A stretch of 40,435 nt of DNA from JAWLCQ01 sp041687095. Its GTDB lineage: Bacteria; Planctomycetota; Phycisphaerae; SM23-33. The notes beneath the pieces are model-generated. The model did not search any database. It had not been told where the DNA came from and saw only the letters and a list, made by a program, of their open reading frames with translations. Position numbers and translations under genes: made by a program. The stretch covers positions 1 through 40,435 of the forward strand of contig JAWLCQ010000026.1 of NCBI GenBank assembly GCA_041687095.1, in the 5' to 3' direction. Shown piece after piece: positions 31,950-39,699 of the stretch (position 1 is its first letter; the number at the start of each line of letters is the position of its first letter).

Positions 31950-33992
31950 CTAGCGCCCGCGGCCTTTTTTGCCGCGTTTGGGCCCGCGCTGGAGGTACGC
32001 GTCCTCCTGGGCGCGTTGCTCGGGGGAGTCCTCGCCCTTGAGTTCGGCGATGCGGTCGCGGAGGCGGGCGGCCTTCTCGAACTCCAGGGCCTCGGCGGCG
32101 GCGAACATCTCCTGCTCGAGTTCGGTGACCATCTCGGTGCGGTCGAACTCGTCTTCACCGGCGTGGATGGCTTCGCGGGCGATCTGGCGGGCGCGGAGCT
32201 GCTCGGAGAGGGCGGAGCGGATGGCCTTGCGGATCGTCTGGGGGGTGATCCCGTGCTCCTCGTTGTACTTCGTCTGCAGTTCGCGGCGGCGGGCGGTCTC
32301 GTCCATCGCCTGCTGCATCGCCCCGGTGATGCGGTCGGCGTAGAGGAGGACCTGGGCGTTGACGTTTCGGGCGCAGCGGCCGATCGTCTGGATCAGACTC
32401 GTCGCCGACCGCAGGAAGCCCTCCTTGTCGGCGTCGAGGATGGCGACGAGCGACACCTCGGGCAGATCGAGCCCCTCGCGGAGGAGGTTCACGCCCACCA
32501 GCACGTCGAACCGCCCCATCCGCAGGTCGCGGAGGATCTCCATGCGTTCGAGCGTCTCGACTTCGCTGTGGAGGTACTTGCAGCGGTGGCCTTCGGCGCG
32601 GATGTACTCGGCGAGGTCCTCGCTGAGGCGCTTGGTGAGCGTGGTGACCAGCGCCCGCTCCCCCGCCTCCACCCGCTTGCGGATCTCCCCCAGCAGGTCC
32701 GCCACCTGCCCGCGGGCGGGGCGGACCTCCACGGGCGGATCGATCAGGCCCGTCGGGCGGATGACCTGCTCGACCACCTCGCCCCCGCTCCGCTCCAGCT
32801 CGAACGGGCCCGGGGTCGCCGACACGAACACCACCTGCTTCCACCGCTTCTCGAACTCCTCGAACGTCAGCGGGCGGTTGTCCATCGCGCTGGGCAGGCG
32901 GAACCCGTGCTCCACCAGTACCTGCTTGCGGGCCTTGTCCCCGTTGAACATCGCCCGGATCTGCGGGAGCGTCACGTGCGACTCGTCGATGATCAGCAGG
33001 TAGTCGTCCCCGAAGTAGTCGATGAGCGTGAACGGCGGGTCTCCGGGCTTCCGCCCGTCGAGGTGCCGCGAGTAGTTCTCAATCCCCGGGCAGTACCCCA
33101 CCTCCAGCATCATCTCGAGGTCGTACCGCGTCCGCGCCGCCAGCCGCTGCGCCTCCAGCAGCTTGCCCTCGTTCCGCAGCACGATGAGCCGGTTCTCCAA
33201 CTCCTGCTTGATCCCCGCGATCGCCCCCTCGATGGTGGCGTCGTCCGCCACGTAGTGACCGGCCGGGAAGATGAACACCTGGTCCGTCGAACTCAGGATG
33301 TCGCCCGTGGTGGGGTTGATGTAGTGGATCGCGTCCACCTCGTCCCCGAACAGCTCCACCTGCACCCCGAACTCCTCGTACGCGGGGTAGATGTCGATGG
33401 TGTCCCCGCGGACGCGGAACGTCCCTCGCTCGAAGCTGATGTCCTTGCGCTCGTAGAGCTGGGTGACGAGCTGCTTGAGCAGCTCCTGGCGATCGATGGG
33501 GGCCCCCACCCGGATGGGGGTCACCATCTTCTTGTACTCCTCGGGCGACCCGAGCCCGAAGATGCACGAGACGCTCGCGACGAGAATGACGTCCTTGCGC
33601 GAGGACAGCGACGTCGTCGCGCTCAGCCGCAACCGGTCCAGGTCGTCGTTCCGCGAGGCGTCCTTCTCGATGTAGATGTCCCGCTGGGGGATGTACGCCT
33701 CGGGCTGGTAGTAGTCGTAGTAGCTGACGAAGTACTCCACCGCGTTGCCCGGGAAGAGGTCCTTGAACTCCTCGTAGAGCTGCGCCGCCAGCGTCTTATT
33801 GTGCGAGACCACCAGGGCGGGCTTACCCAACTGGCGGATGACGTTCGCCATCGTGAACGTCTTGCCCGACCCCGTGACCCCCAGCAGGACGTTGTACTTC
33901 TGACCCGCGCGGACGTTCTGCACCAGCCGCTCGATGGCCTGCGGCTGATCGCCCTGGGGCTTCATCTCCGATACGATCTCGAACTCGGGCAT
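31950..33992 (-). CDS. uvrB: Excinuclease ABC subunit B
   Basis: Damage-verifying helicase-like subunit of nucleotide excision repair. 680 residues, full length: N-terminus EFEIVSEMKPQGDQPQAI, Walker A GVTGSGKTFT, the beta-hairpin YYDYYQPEAYIPQRD, the DESH box IIDESHVTLPQ, helicase motifs TLTKRLSEDL and QTIGRCARN. The UVR domain (LEQEMFAAAEALEFEKAARL) at the C-terminus contacts UvrC. A Lys/Arg-rich tail (RGPKRGKKGRGR) follows. ATG at 33990-33992 is the family start. A heptanucleotide array begins three bases upstream and seems to supply its ribosome binding site. A -10 box TATACT lies about 135 bases upstream. It is divergent from the heparinase-like gene. Confidence 0.97.
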   Translation of the reverse strand: MPEFEIVSEMKPQGDQPQAIERLVQNVRAGQKYNVLLGVTGSGKTFTMANVIRQLGKPALVVSHNKTLAAQLYEEFKDLFPGNAVEYFVSYYDYYQPEAYIPQRDIYIEKDASRNDDLDRLRLSATTSLSSRKDVILVASVSCIFGLGSPEEYKKMVTPIRVGAPIDRQELLKQLVTQLYERKDISFERGTFRVRGDTIDIYPAYEEFGVQVELFGDEVDAIHYINPTTGDILSSTDQVFIFPAGHYVADDATIEGAIAGIKQELENRLIVLRNEGKLLEAQRLAARTRYDLEMMLEVGYCPGIENYSRHLDGRKPGDPPFTLIDYFGDDYLLIIDESHVTLPQIRAMFNGDKARKQVLVEHGFRLPSAMDNRPLTFEEFEKRWKQVVFVSATPGPFELERSGGEVVEQVIRPTGLIDPPVEVRPARGQVADLLGEIRKRVEAGERALVTTLTKRLSEDLAEYIRAEGHRCKYLHSEVETLERMEILRDLRMGRFDVLVGVNLLREGLDLPEVSLVAILDADKEGFLRSATSLIQTIGRCARNVNAQVLLYADRITGAMQQAMDETARRRELQTKYNEEHGITPQTIRKAIRSALSEQLRARQIAREAIHAGEDEFDRTEMVTELEQEMFAAAEALEFEKAARLRDRIAELKGEDSPEQRAQEDAYLQRGPKRGKKGRGR

Positions 33993-33995
33993 TAC

Positions 33996-34030
33996 GAATT
34001 TCCGATTTCCAATTGTCAACTTCCAATTGC
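33996..34030. repeat. Heptanucleotide array at the uvrB start
   Basis: Units GAATTTC, CGATTTC, CAATTGT, CAACTTC and CAATTGC, exactly 35 bases, starting 3 bases before the uvrB ATG. On the minus strand it offers TTGGAAATCGGAAATTCGTA immediately before ATG. Confidence 0.85.
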
Positions 34031-34124
34031 GGCCGGCGTTGCTCCCGACGTCCCATGACCCGGGAAGACCTCTCGCACACCTCGCCGCCCACCCCGGGGA
34101 ATCCGCTGGACTCCCGAATCTCCC

Positions 34125-34130
34125 AGTATA
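34125..34130 (-). promoter_or_regulatory. Probable -10 box for uvrB
   Basis: TATACT on the minus strand preceded by GTATGG. No clear -35 was found. The implied leader is about 130 bases and includes the whole heptanucleotide array. Confidence 0.4.
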
Positions 34131-34243
34131 CCATACCCACTTGATGAAGTCCGAACCCCGACACCGCCCGATGGCGCCCGCACCGACGAGCCCCGATCCG
34201 GCGCAAACGCCCGCTTCCTTTGGGGCCTTCCCCGAGGCGTCAG

Positions 34244-34278
34244 CCCCAATGGGAAATTGGAAATCGGCAATTGGAAAT
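34244..34278. repeat. Heptanucleotide array at the start of the heparinase-like gene
   Basis: Units CCCCAAT, GGGAAAT, TGGAAAT, CGGCAAT and TGGAAAT, exactly 35 bases, inverted relative to 33996-34030. It contains the likely ATG and the first codons of the downstream gene. Confidence 0.8.
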
Positions 34279-36507
34279 CCCCTCCCCCTCCTGACCGCCC
34301 TCGTATTCCTGCTTACCGTTCCCACGTTCGCCAAGGACCCTCCGCCCATGGACATCCGCCTCCCCGAGCCCCCCGCGCACCCGCTCCTCGCCTGCAACCC
34401 CGAGCAGCTCGCCCGCCTCCGCACCGCCGCCAAGGGCGACGGGCCCGCCCGCGCCGCCGTCGCCGCCCTCCTCCGCCTCGCCGACTCCGCCCTCGCCAAG
34501 CCCCTGGAGTTCCCCCCCCGCGGCGGGCAGCACAACCAGTGGTACCAGTGCGAGCCCTGCCAGTTCCGCCTCACCACGATCGACGACACCCACCACAAGT
34601 GCGAGTCCTGCGGGACCGTCTACACGGGCGAGCCCTACGACGACGTCATCTTCCAGCGCAAGCACTCCGCCAACCTCAACGGCATGCTCGCCGCCGCCTG
34701 GGCCCACGCCATCACCGGGGAGGAGACGTACGCCCGCCACGCGGCGGCCGTCCTGCTCGGGTACGCCCAGCGCTACGAGAAGTACCCCTACCACACCTCC
34801 ACGCGGAAGAACGTCGAGATCTCCGGGGGGCATCTCGCCGAGCAGACGCTCAACGAGTCCGCCCACATGGCCCGCCAGATCGCCCCGGCCTACGACCTCA
34901 TCCACGACTCCCCCGTCCTGACCCCCGCCGACCACGCCGCCATCCGCGAGCACCTCCTCCTGCCCCTGCTCCGCAACCTCGACCGCCACAAGGGCGGGAA
35001 GAACAACTGGCAGACCTGGCACAACGCGGCCATGATCGCCGGGGGCGTCGTCCTCCGCGACCCCGAGTGGATCCGCAAGGCCCTCACCCAGCCCAACAAC
35101 GGGTTCTACTCGCAGATGGACGTCTCCGTCGGGCCCGAGGGCATGTGGTACGAGAACAGTTGGGGCTACCACTTCTACACGCTCTCCGCCCTCGTCTGCA
35201 TCGCCGACGCCGCCGCCCGCGTCGGGATCGACCTCTGGTCGCACCCGAACCTCAAGAAGATGTTCACCCTCCCCGCCCGCTACACGATGGCCGACGGGTC
35301 CCTCCCCCGCTTCGGGGACGATCCCGGCTGCTCCGCCCGCTCCTATCCCTCGCTGATGGCGTACGGCTGCGCGGCGTACCAGGACCCCAACCTCGCCGCC
35401 CTGCTCCCCGACGAACCGTTCTGGGAGACCGTCCTGCTGGGGATCGACGTGGAGAACGGCAACGACGCAGCCGTCCGCGGCAGCGAAGCCTTTCCCGGGG
35501 TCGGGCACGCCATCTTGCGCACCGAGGGCGAGGCGGGCCTGTCGGCCGCCTTCACCTTCGGGCCCTACGGCGGGTTCCACGGGCACTTCGACAAGCTGAG
35601 CTTCGTGCTCTTCGGGCACGGGCGGGAACTCGGCGTCGATCCCGGCCGGGCCGCGTCGCAGGCCTACCGCCTGCCGGTGCACACGCGGTGGTACAAGGCA
35701 ACGCTCTCGCACAATACGGTCCTCGTGGACGGCCAATCGCAGCAGCCCGCGACGGGCAAGCTCGAATGCTTCGCCGCCAAGACCCACTACGCCGCCGCCC
35801 TCGCCCGCTGCGACGAGGCCTACCCCACCGTCACCCACCGCCGCCTGCTCGTCCTCACACCCACCTACGCCCTGGTCCTCGACGACCTCGCCTCCGACAC
35901 CGAGCACCGCTACGACTGGATCTACCACAACCGGGGGACCTCCGCCCCCTCCCCCGTCGCGATGCAGGAGGCATCATCCAGAGATGACGGTTCCTCCCCG
36001 AACGGAGCGGACTCCCAGAGCGGAACGCCCCCCCAAAGCCCACCGACTGCGTCGGTGGGATCCTCCGAACCCCACGAGGGCTCGCCTCTCGCAGGAATCC
36101 CGGGCGCCGAATACATCCAGAACGTCCGCACGGGCGCGTCGGACGACGCCATCCGCGTGCTCTTCCAGGACGCCCACGTCCCCGTGCACCTGACGCTCGC
36201 GGGCGCACCGGGAACGCGCATCCTCACCGGCGACGGGGTCGGAGCGTCGGTGAAGGACCGCGTGCCGCTCGCCCTCATCACCCGCCAGGGCCGCTCCGCA
36301 CGCTTCGCCGCCGTCCTGGAGCCCGTGAAAGCCAACGCCTCCCCCACCGTCACCGCCGTGGAGCTTACCGCCACAGCGGACGCGGTCCGCGTGACGGTCC
36401 GGCGCGGAGACACCGCCGATACCTTCGACCTGGAAACGACGGGCGAACTGACCGTGCGCGAGGGCGACAGGACCCTGTTGAAGACCGAGGTCCCTGCCGC
36501 CAAGTAG
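34249..36507 (+). CDS. Heparinase II/III-like polysaccharide lyase
   Basis: A 752-residue exported protein of the heparinase II/III - alginate lyase type. The signal peptide is MGNWKSAIGNPLPLLTALVF to about residue 28; its first nine residues are encoded by a heptanucleotide array. An alpha/alpha toroid follows (LAEQTLNESAHMARQIAPAY, NNWQTWHNAAMIAGG, MWYENSWGYHFY), then the heparinase beta domain with HGHFDKLSFVL (about 447) and LSHNTVLVDG. A four-Cys pair (Cys101, 104, 118, 121; CEPC and CESC) may bind zinc. Residues ~574-617 are a low-complexity Ser/Pro/Gly insertion that looks repeat-derived. The start is uncertain: upstream in-frame ATG 34144 lacks a signal peptide at its N-terminus. It probably cleaves uronic-acid polysaccharides; substrate unknown. 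Confidence 0.83.
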   Translation: MGNWKSAIGNPLPLLTALVFLLTVPTFAKDPPPMDIRLPEPPAHPLLACNPEQLARLRTAAKGDGPARAAVAALLRLADSALAKPLEFPPRGGQHNQWYQCEPCQFRLTTIDDTHHKCESCGTVYTGEPYDDVIFQRKHSANLNGMLAAAWAHAITGEETYARHAAAVLLGYAQRYEKYPYHTSTRKNVEISGGHLAEQTLNESAHMARQIAPAYDLIHDSPVLTPADHAAIREHLLLPLLRNLDRHKGGKNNWQTWHNAAMIAGGVVLRDPEWIRKALTQPNNGFYSQMDVSVGPEGMWYENSWGYHFYTLSALVCIADAAARVGIDLWSHPNLKKMFTLPARYTMADGSLPRFGDDPGCSARSYPSLMAYGCAAYQDPNLAALLPDEPFWETVLLGIDVENGNDAAVRGSEAFPGVGHAILRTEGEAGLSAAFTFGPYGGFHGHFDKLSFVLFGHGRELGVDPGRAASQAYRLPVHTRWYKATLSHNTVLVDGQSQQPATGKLECFAAKTHYAAALARCDEAYPTVTHRRLLVLTPTYALVLDDLASDTEHRYDWIYHNRGTSAPSPVAMQEASSRDDGSSPNGADSQSGTPPQSPPTASVGSSEPHEGSPLAGIPGAEYIQNVRTGASDDAIRVLFQDAHVPVHLTLAGAPGTRILTGDGVGASVKDRVPLALITRQGRSARFAAVLEPVKANASPTVTAVELTATADAVRVTVRRGDTADTFDLETTGELTVREGDRTLLKTEVPAAK

Positions 36508-36540
36508 AATGCCCACGGGGCGCTTCCCAGCCCCGTGGGA
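36508..36540. terminator. Hairpin after the heparinase-like gene
   Basis: CCCACGGGGCG and the complementary CCCCGTGGG form a strong stem directly after the stop. The unit AATGCCCACGGGGCGC...CCCCGTGGGACG also occurs at 31756-31790, so it is a dispersed hairpin. There is no T-run, so terminator function is tentative. Confidence 0.4.
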
Positions 36541-36657
36541 CGGTCCGCCAGACCAGACCGCTCCCGTTCGACACAGGACCCCGCACAGAGGGCGTTCCGG
36601 GCGGATCTCCACCACACCCCGATCGTGTTGCGCGGTGCACGTCCCGGTGCAAGCCCA

Positions 36658-36687
36658 TTGCCTGCCGCCCCCTCACCACGCTACTCT
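36658..36687 (+). promoter_or_regulatory. Promoter of the MFS transporter, very short leader
   Basis: TTGCCT (36658-36663) and TACTCT (36682-36687), 18-base spacer. The predicted start is only 3-4 bases before the ATG at 36698. Confidence 0.4.
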
Positions 36688-36697
36688 CGTGCGCTTC

Positions 36698-37906
36698 ATG
36701 AGCACCATCACGGAACCCGAACAACTCGAACTCCCCCTCCCCCCGCACTCCGAGGCGCATCTGCGCCGCGGGCGGTTCTTCCTCTGCCTTACCGTCGCCT
36801 GCGTCGGGTTCGCCATCATGATGCAGATGGGCCTCAACGCCAACTTCCTCCAGGACGAGATGGGCGTCGATCCCCACGGGGTCGGAGCCCTGGAGGCCGC
36901 CCGCGAGAGCTGCGGCATCCTGGCACTGGGCATCCTCGCCCTGCTCGCCGGTCTCGCCGAGCCCCTCATCGCCTCGGGGATGATCCTTCTGTTCGCCGTC
37001 GGGCTCGGGGCGTACGCGGTCGTCCCCAACTACGCGTGGCTGGTCGTCGCGTCCCTTGTCTGGTCGCAGGGCCTGCACGTCTGGATGCCCCTCCCGCACT
37101 CCATGGTCCTCTCCCTCGCCGAGCCCGGACAGACGGGGCGGCGGCTCGGCCAGGCCCAAGCCGCCGGGGCCGTCGGGTCCGCCCTGGGGCTCGGGGCGGC
37201 GTTGGCGCTCACCTACCTCCAGATCCCCATCCGCCCCATGTACCTCCTCGCCGGGGCCGTCGGTCTCGCCGGCGCCGCCGCCATCCTCGGGGTCCCCCGC
37301 GACATCAAAACCCCCGGGCCCCGCCTCGTCCTCCGCCGCCGCTACGGGCTCTTCTACCTCCTGAGCTTCCTGGAGGGTTGGCGGAAGCAGATCTTCGTCG
37401 CCTTCGCCGGATACCTCCTCGTCCGCGAGTTCGACACGCCGCTGTCGCACATGCTGCTGCTGTGGGTCGGGGTGCAGGTGGCGGGGTGGGTGACGTCCCC
37501 GCTGGTCGGGCGGCTCATCGATCACGTCGGCGAGCGGAAGGTGCTGGTGTTCTACTTCAGTTCGCTGATGCTGTTCTTCACGGGGTACGCGTTCATCCGC
37601 AATCGTGACGTGCTCTACGCCATCTTCGCCATCGACAACGCGTTCTTCGTCTTCGCGATGGCCCTGACGACCTACGTCCGCCGCATCGCCCCCCCGTCCG
37701 AGCACACCGCCACGCTGAGCATGGGCGTCGCCTTCAACCACGTCGCCGCCGTCACCATGCCCCTGGTGGGCGGGCTGCTCTGGCACTACCTGGGCTACGA
37801 GTGGGCCTTCCTCACCGGCGCCCTCGCCGCCCTCGCCAGCATCCCCTGCGCCCTGCTCCTGCCGAAGCACGAGCCTTCCCCACAAACGCAGAAAAGCCGC
37901 GACTGA
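36698..37906 (+). CDS. Major facilitator superfamily transporter
   Basis: A 402-residue integral membrane protein with about 10-12 hydrophobic helices (such as FLCLTVACVGFAIMMQMGL, ILALGILALLAGLAEPLIA and LGAALALTYLQIPIRPMYLL). The cytoplasmic loop between the two halves carries RDIKTPGPRLVLRRRYG. A motif-A-like sequence, SPLVGRLIDHVGERK, follows in the second half. The shape fits MFS, but the substrate is unknown. The ATG 36698 starts a hydrophilic N-terminus; no Shine-Dalgarno is visible. The stop codon lies in the loop of a hairpin that also terminates the convergent tRNA-Val. The polysaccharide lyase gene is upstream in the same direction, so a sugar or oligosaccharide substrate is possible but unproven. 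Confidence 0.82.
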   Translation: MSTITEPEQLELPLPPHSEAHLRRGRFFLCLTVACVGFAIMMQMGLNANFLQDEMGVDPHGVGALEAARESCGILALGILALLAGLAEPLIASGMILLFAVGLGAYAVVPNYAWLVVASLVWSQGLHVWMPLPHSMVLSLAEPGQTGRRLGQAQAAGAVGSALGLGAALALTYLQIPIRPMYLLAGAVGLAGAAAILGVPRDIKTPGPRLVLRRRYGLFYLLSFLEGWRKQIFVAFAGYLLVREFDTPLSHMLLLWVGVQVAGWVTSPLVGRLIDHVGERKVLVFYFSSLMLFFTGYAFIRNRDVLYAIFAIDNAFFVFAMALTTYVRRIAPPSEHTATLSMGVAFNHVAAVTMPLVGGLLWHYLGYEWAFLTGALAALASIPCALLLPKHEPSPQTQKSRD

Positions 37907-37916
37907 CGCGGCTTTT
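37892..37916. terminator. Bidirectional terminator shared by the MFS gene and tRNA-Val
   Basis: AAAAGCCGCG (37892-37901), loop ACTGA, CGCGGCTTTT (37907-37916). The loop contains the MFS stop codon. The stem has a T-run on both strands. Confidence 0.75.
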
Positions 37917-37921
37917 CGCAG

Positions 37922-37995
37922 TGGGCGGTACAGGGCTCGAACCTGTGACCTTCTGCTTGTAAGGCAGACGCTCTAACCAACTGAGCTAACCGCCC
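37922..37995 (-). tRNA. tRNA-Val(TAC)
   Basis: On the minus strand the acceptor GGGCGGT pairs with ACCGCCC, discriminator A. D-arm GCTCAGTTGGTTAGAGC, anticodon stem TCTGC/GCAGA with loop CTTACAA (anticodon TAC), T-arm ACAGGTTCGAGCCCTGT. CCA is not encoded. Confidence 0.95.
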
Positions 37996-38440
37996 GCGAG
38001 GAACGCAAGGAGTATAGCGGGATCGGTCGGGGAAGGGAAGCGCTGGGGGGTACTGATGGGCGGTGCCACGCTGGAGGGTGCCACGGCTGCGCTGTCTGCA
38101 GCCGTGTCCTTCCCGACAGCAAGGCGGCGAACGGCGCGGTTGTGGCGTGCGGCTGGCGGGGAGGGGCGGGGCGCAGAAGGAAGGCCGCGAACGGGGCGTC
38201 CTGCCCCACCCGCGGCCTTCGGGCAGTGAGCGGGATCGCGGCCGACCCGACTTCACGGCCACGATCCGCTTCAGGTCTCACAGGCACCCCGCAAGTGTGC
38301 CTGCGAGCAGGCTCCTCACCATCGGCGGCGGGGGGTTCGATCCTACCCGCCGCTGACGGGATCTGTTCTTCGTCTCCCCGCGCTAACCGAACCTTGCGCG
38401 GTGTCGTCACGGCCCCTCGGCCGCAAGTTGTCTCGCTGCA
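37996..38440. other. Intergenic region with one dispersed hairpin repeat
   Basis: 38061-38105 holds the GGTGCCACGGCTG...CAGCCGTG repeat family seen at 2841-2872 and 16262-16296. I see no gene in the rest. Confidence 0.5.
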
Positions 38441-38600
38441 CCCCGTCGCACCGTCGCCTCGCCGCGCCCAACCGGGCGCGACGGTTGCACCCGCTCACCG
38501 CGGTCGCGGAGGGCGGGGCCGACCGTTGCGTGGCGGTGCGGCCTCGCACCTCCGCGAACCGTCCCTCCGCGGTGCGCACCAACATGGCGCCCTCCCCCCG
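38441..38600. other. Highly structured GC-rich segment downstream of the sigma-factor gene
   Basis: Contains ACCGTCGC...GCGACGGT with inner GCGCCC/GGGCGC (about 38447-38483) and CGCGGAGG...CCTCCGCG (about 38507-38557). It may be the 3' untranslated region or terminator of the leftward sigma-factor transcript, or a small structured RNA. No T-run and no known RNA motif was recognised. Confidence 0.35.
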
Positions 38601-38606
38601 ATTGCG

Positions 38607-39533
38607 TCACGCCGGCAGGTAGTCCTTGGCCAGCACCGTGCGGATCTTGCCCATCGCCACCTCCTGCAACTGCCGCACCCGCTCGTTGCTCAAACCGACG
38701 ATCTTGCCGACCTCCTGGAGGGTGCGCGGCTTGTGCTCGGTGCCGATGGCGAACCGCTCCATGATGATCGTCCGCTCCACGTCCGTCAGGCGGGCGACGT
38801 TCAGCGACAGGACCTCGCGGACATCCTCCACGCTCTCCCGCACCTGCATCTCGTGCCGCATCACGTCGTAGTCGCTCCGCTCCATCTCCGGATCGAACTC
38901 CATGGGGAAGTGGTTGCGGTAGCGGCCGGTGCGGGTCGCAAGGCGGTTGAAGCCCTTGAGGATCGCGCGGCAGCCGTACGTGGAGAACTTGAACCCGCGG
39001 GCGACGTCGAACTTCTCCACCGCCCGCAGCAGGGCCATGTTGCCCTCGCTGATGAGTTCGGCAAAGTCGATGTTGGGGATCCGGGTCCGCTTGGCCATCG
39101 CGACCACCAGGGCCATGTTGGCCTTCACCAGATCGCTGCGGGTGTCGAGCACCCGGCGGTGCCAGCGGACCATCTCGCGGGCCCGCTCGGTGGTCGGGGC
39201 GATCTGCTGCTCCCGCAGCAGGTGGTGCAGGCGGTAGCGGGCGAAGTTGTACCGCAGGAACAGGGCCACCTCGCCGCTCTTGCTCAGGGCGATCCGCGGC
39301 CCCGAGTGGGTATCGGTGTCCTCGGGCACCTCGGGGAAATGCGTCCAGTCGGGCACGTTCACCCGCTCGGTGCCGGGCCCGAAAAGCTGCATCTCCGCGT
39401 CCTCGCGGGCGAACGCCTCATTGGGGGTGAACTCAATCTCCTCGGGAATCGTCCGGTACGCTTCACGGTCCTGCGGGCTCAGGGGCTTGAGGAAGCTTTC
39501 GAGGGTCGGCTTGTCGCTTGAGAGACTCACCAT
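38607..39533 (-). CDS. RNA polymerase sigma-70 family factor
   Basis: A 308-residue sigma factor. Region 2 spans RSDLVKANMALVVAMAKRTR, IDFAELISEGNMALLRAVEK and FDVARGFKFSTYGCRAILKG; region 4 is LTDVERTIIMERFAIGTEHK, LQEVGKIVGLSNERVRQLQE. There is no region 1.1, and region 3 is reduced. The promoter-melting stretch has GCRAILKGFNR in place of the ATWWIRQA block of housekeeping sigma, so an alternative sigma is likely. The N-terminal ~95 residues are unusual and contain DWTHFPEVPEDTDTHSG. ATG at 39531-39533 is preceded by GAGGAG. No anti-sigma gene lies nearby. Confidence 0.87.
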   Translation of the reverse strand: MVSLSSDKPTLESFLKPLSPQDREAYRTIPEEIEFTPNEAFAREDAEMQLFGPGTERVNVPDWTHFPEVPEDTDTHSGPRIALSKSGEVALFLRYNFARYRLHHLLREQQIAPTTERAREMVRWHRRVLDTRSDLVKANMALVVAMAKRTRIPNIDFAELISEGNMALLRAVEKFDVARGFKFSTYGCRAILKGFNRLATRTGRYRNHFPMEFDPEMERSDYDVMRHEMQVRESVEDVREVLSLNVARLTDVERTIIMERFAIGTEHKPRTLQEVGKIVGLSNERVRQLQEVAMGKIRTVLAKDYLPA

Positions 39534-39653
39534 GGTCGCTCTCCTCTCAGGTCTCATCCCGCCATCGGGCGGGGTCGGGTTTCGCAGTTCTCTGTCCACC
39601 GGCCGGGGCTTCTTTGCGGGTCGCCCTTGCATCACTTCGGCCATCTGCTCGTT

Positions 39654-39681
39654 ATCCTATAAACCCTGTACCGCAATTCAA
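39654..39681 (-). promoter_or_regulatory. Promoter of the sigma-factor gene
   Basis: On the minus strand TTGAAT (39676-39681) and TAGGAT (39654-39659), 16-base spacer, in a notably AT-rich patch. The leader is about 110 bases. Confidence 0.5.
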
Positions 39682-39699
39682 GTATTAAATGTGGAAAAG

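Noticed and set aside
34027..34248. N-terminal extension of the heparinase-like protein
   Set aside because: It would place 74 unrelated residues before a good signal peptide and overlap the uvrB promoter region; ATG 34249 fits better.
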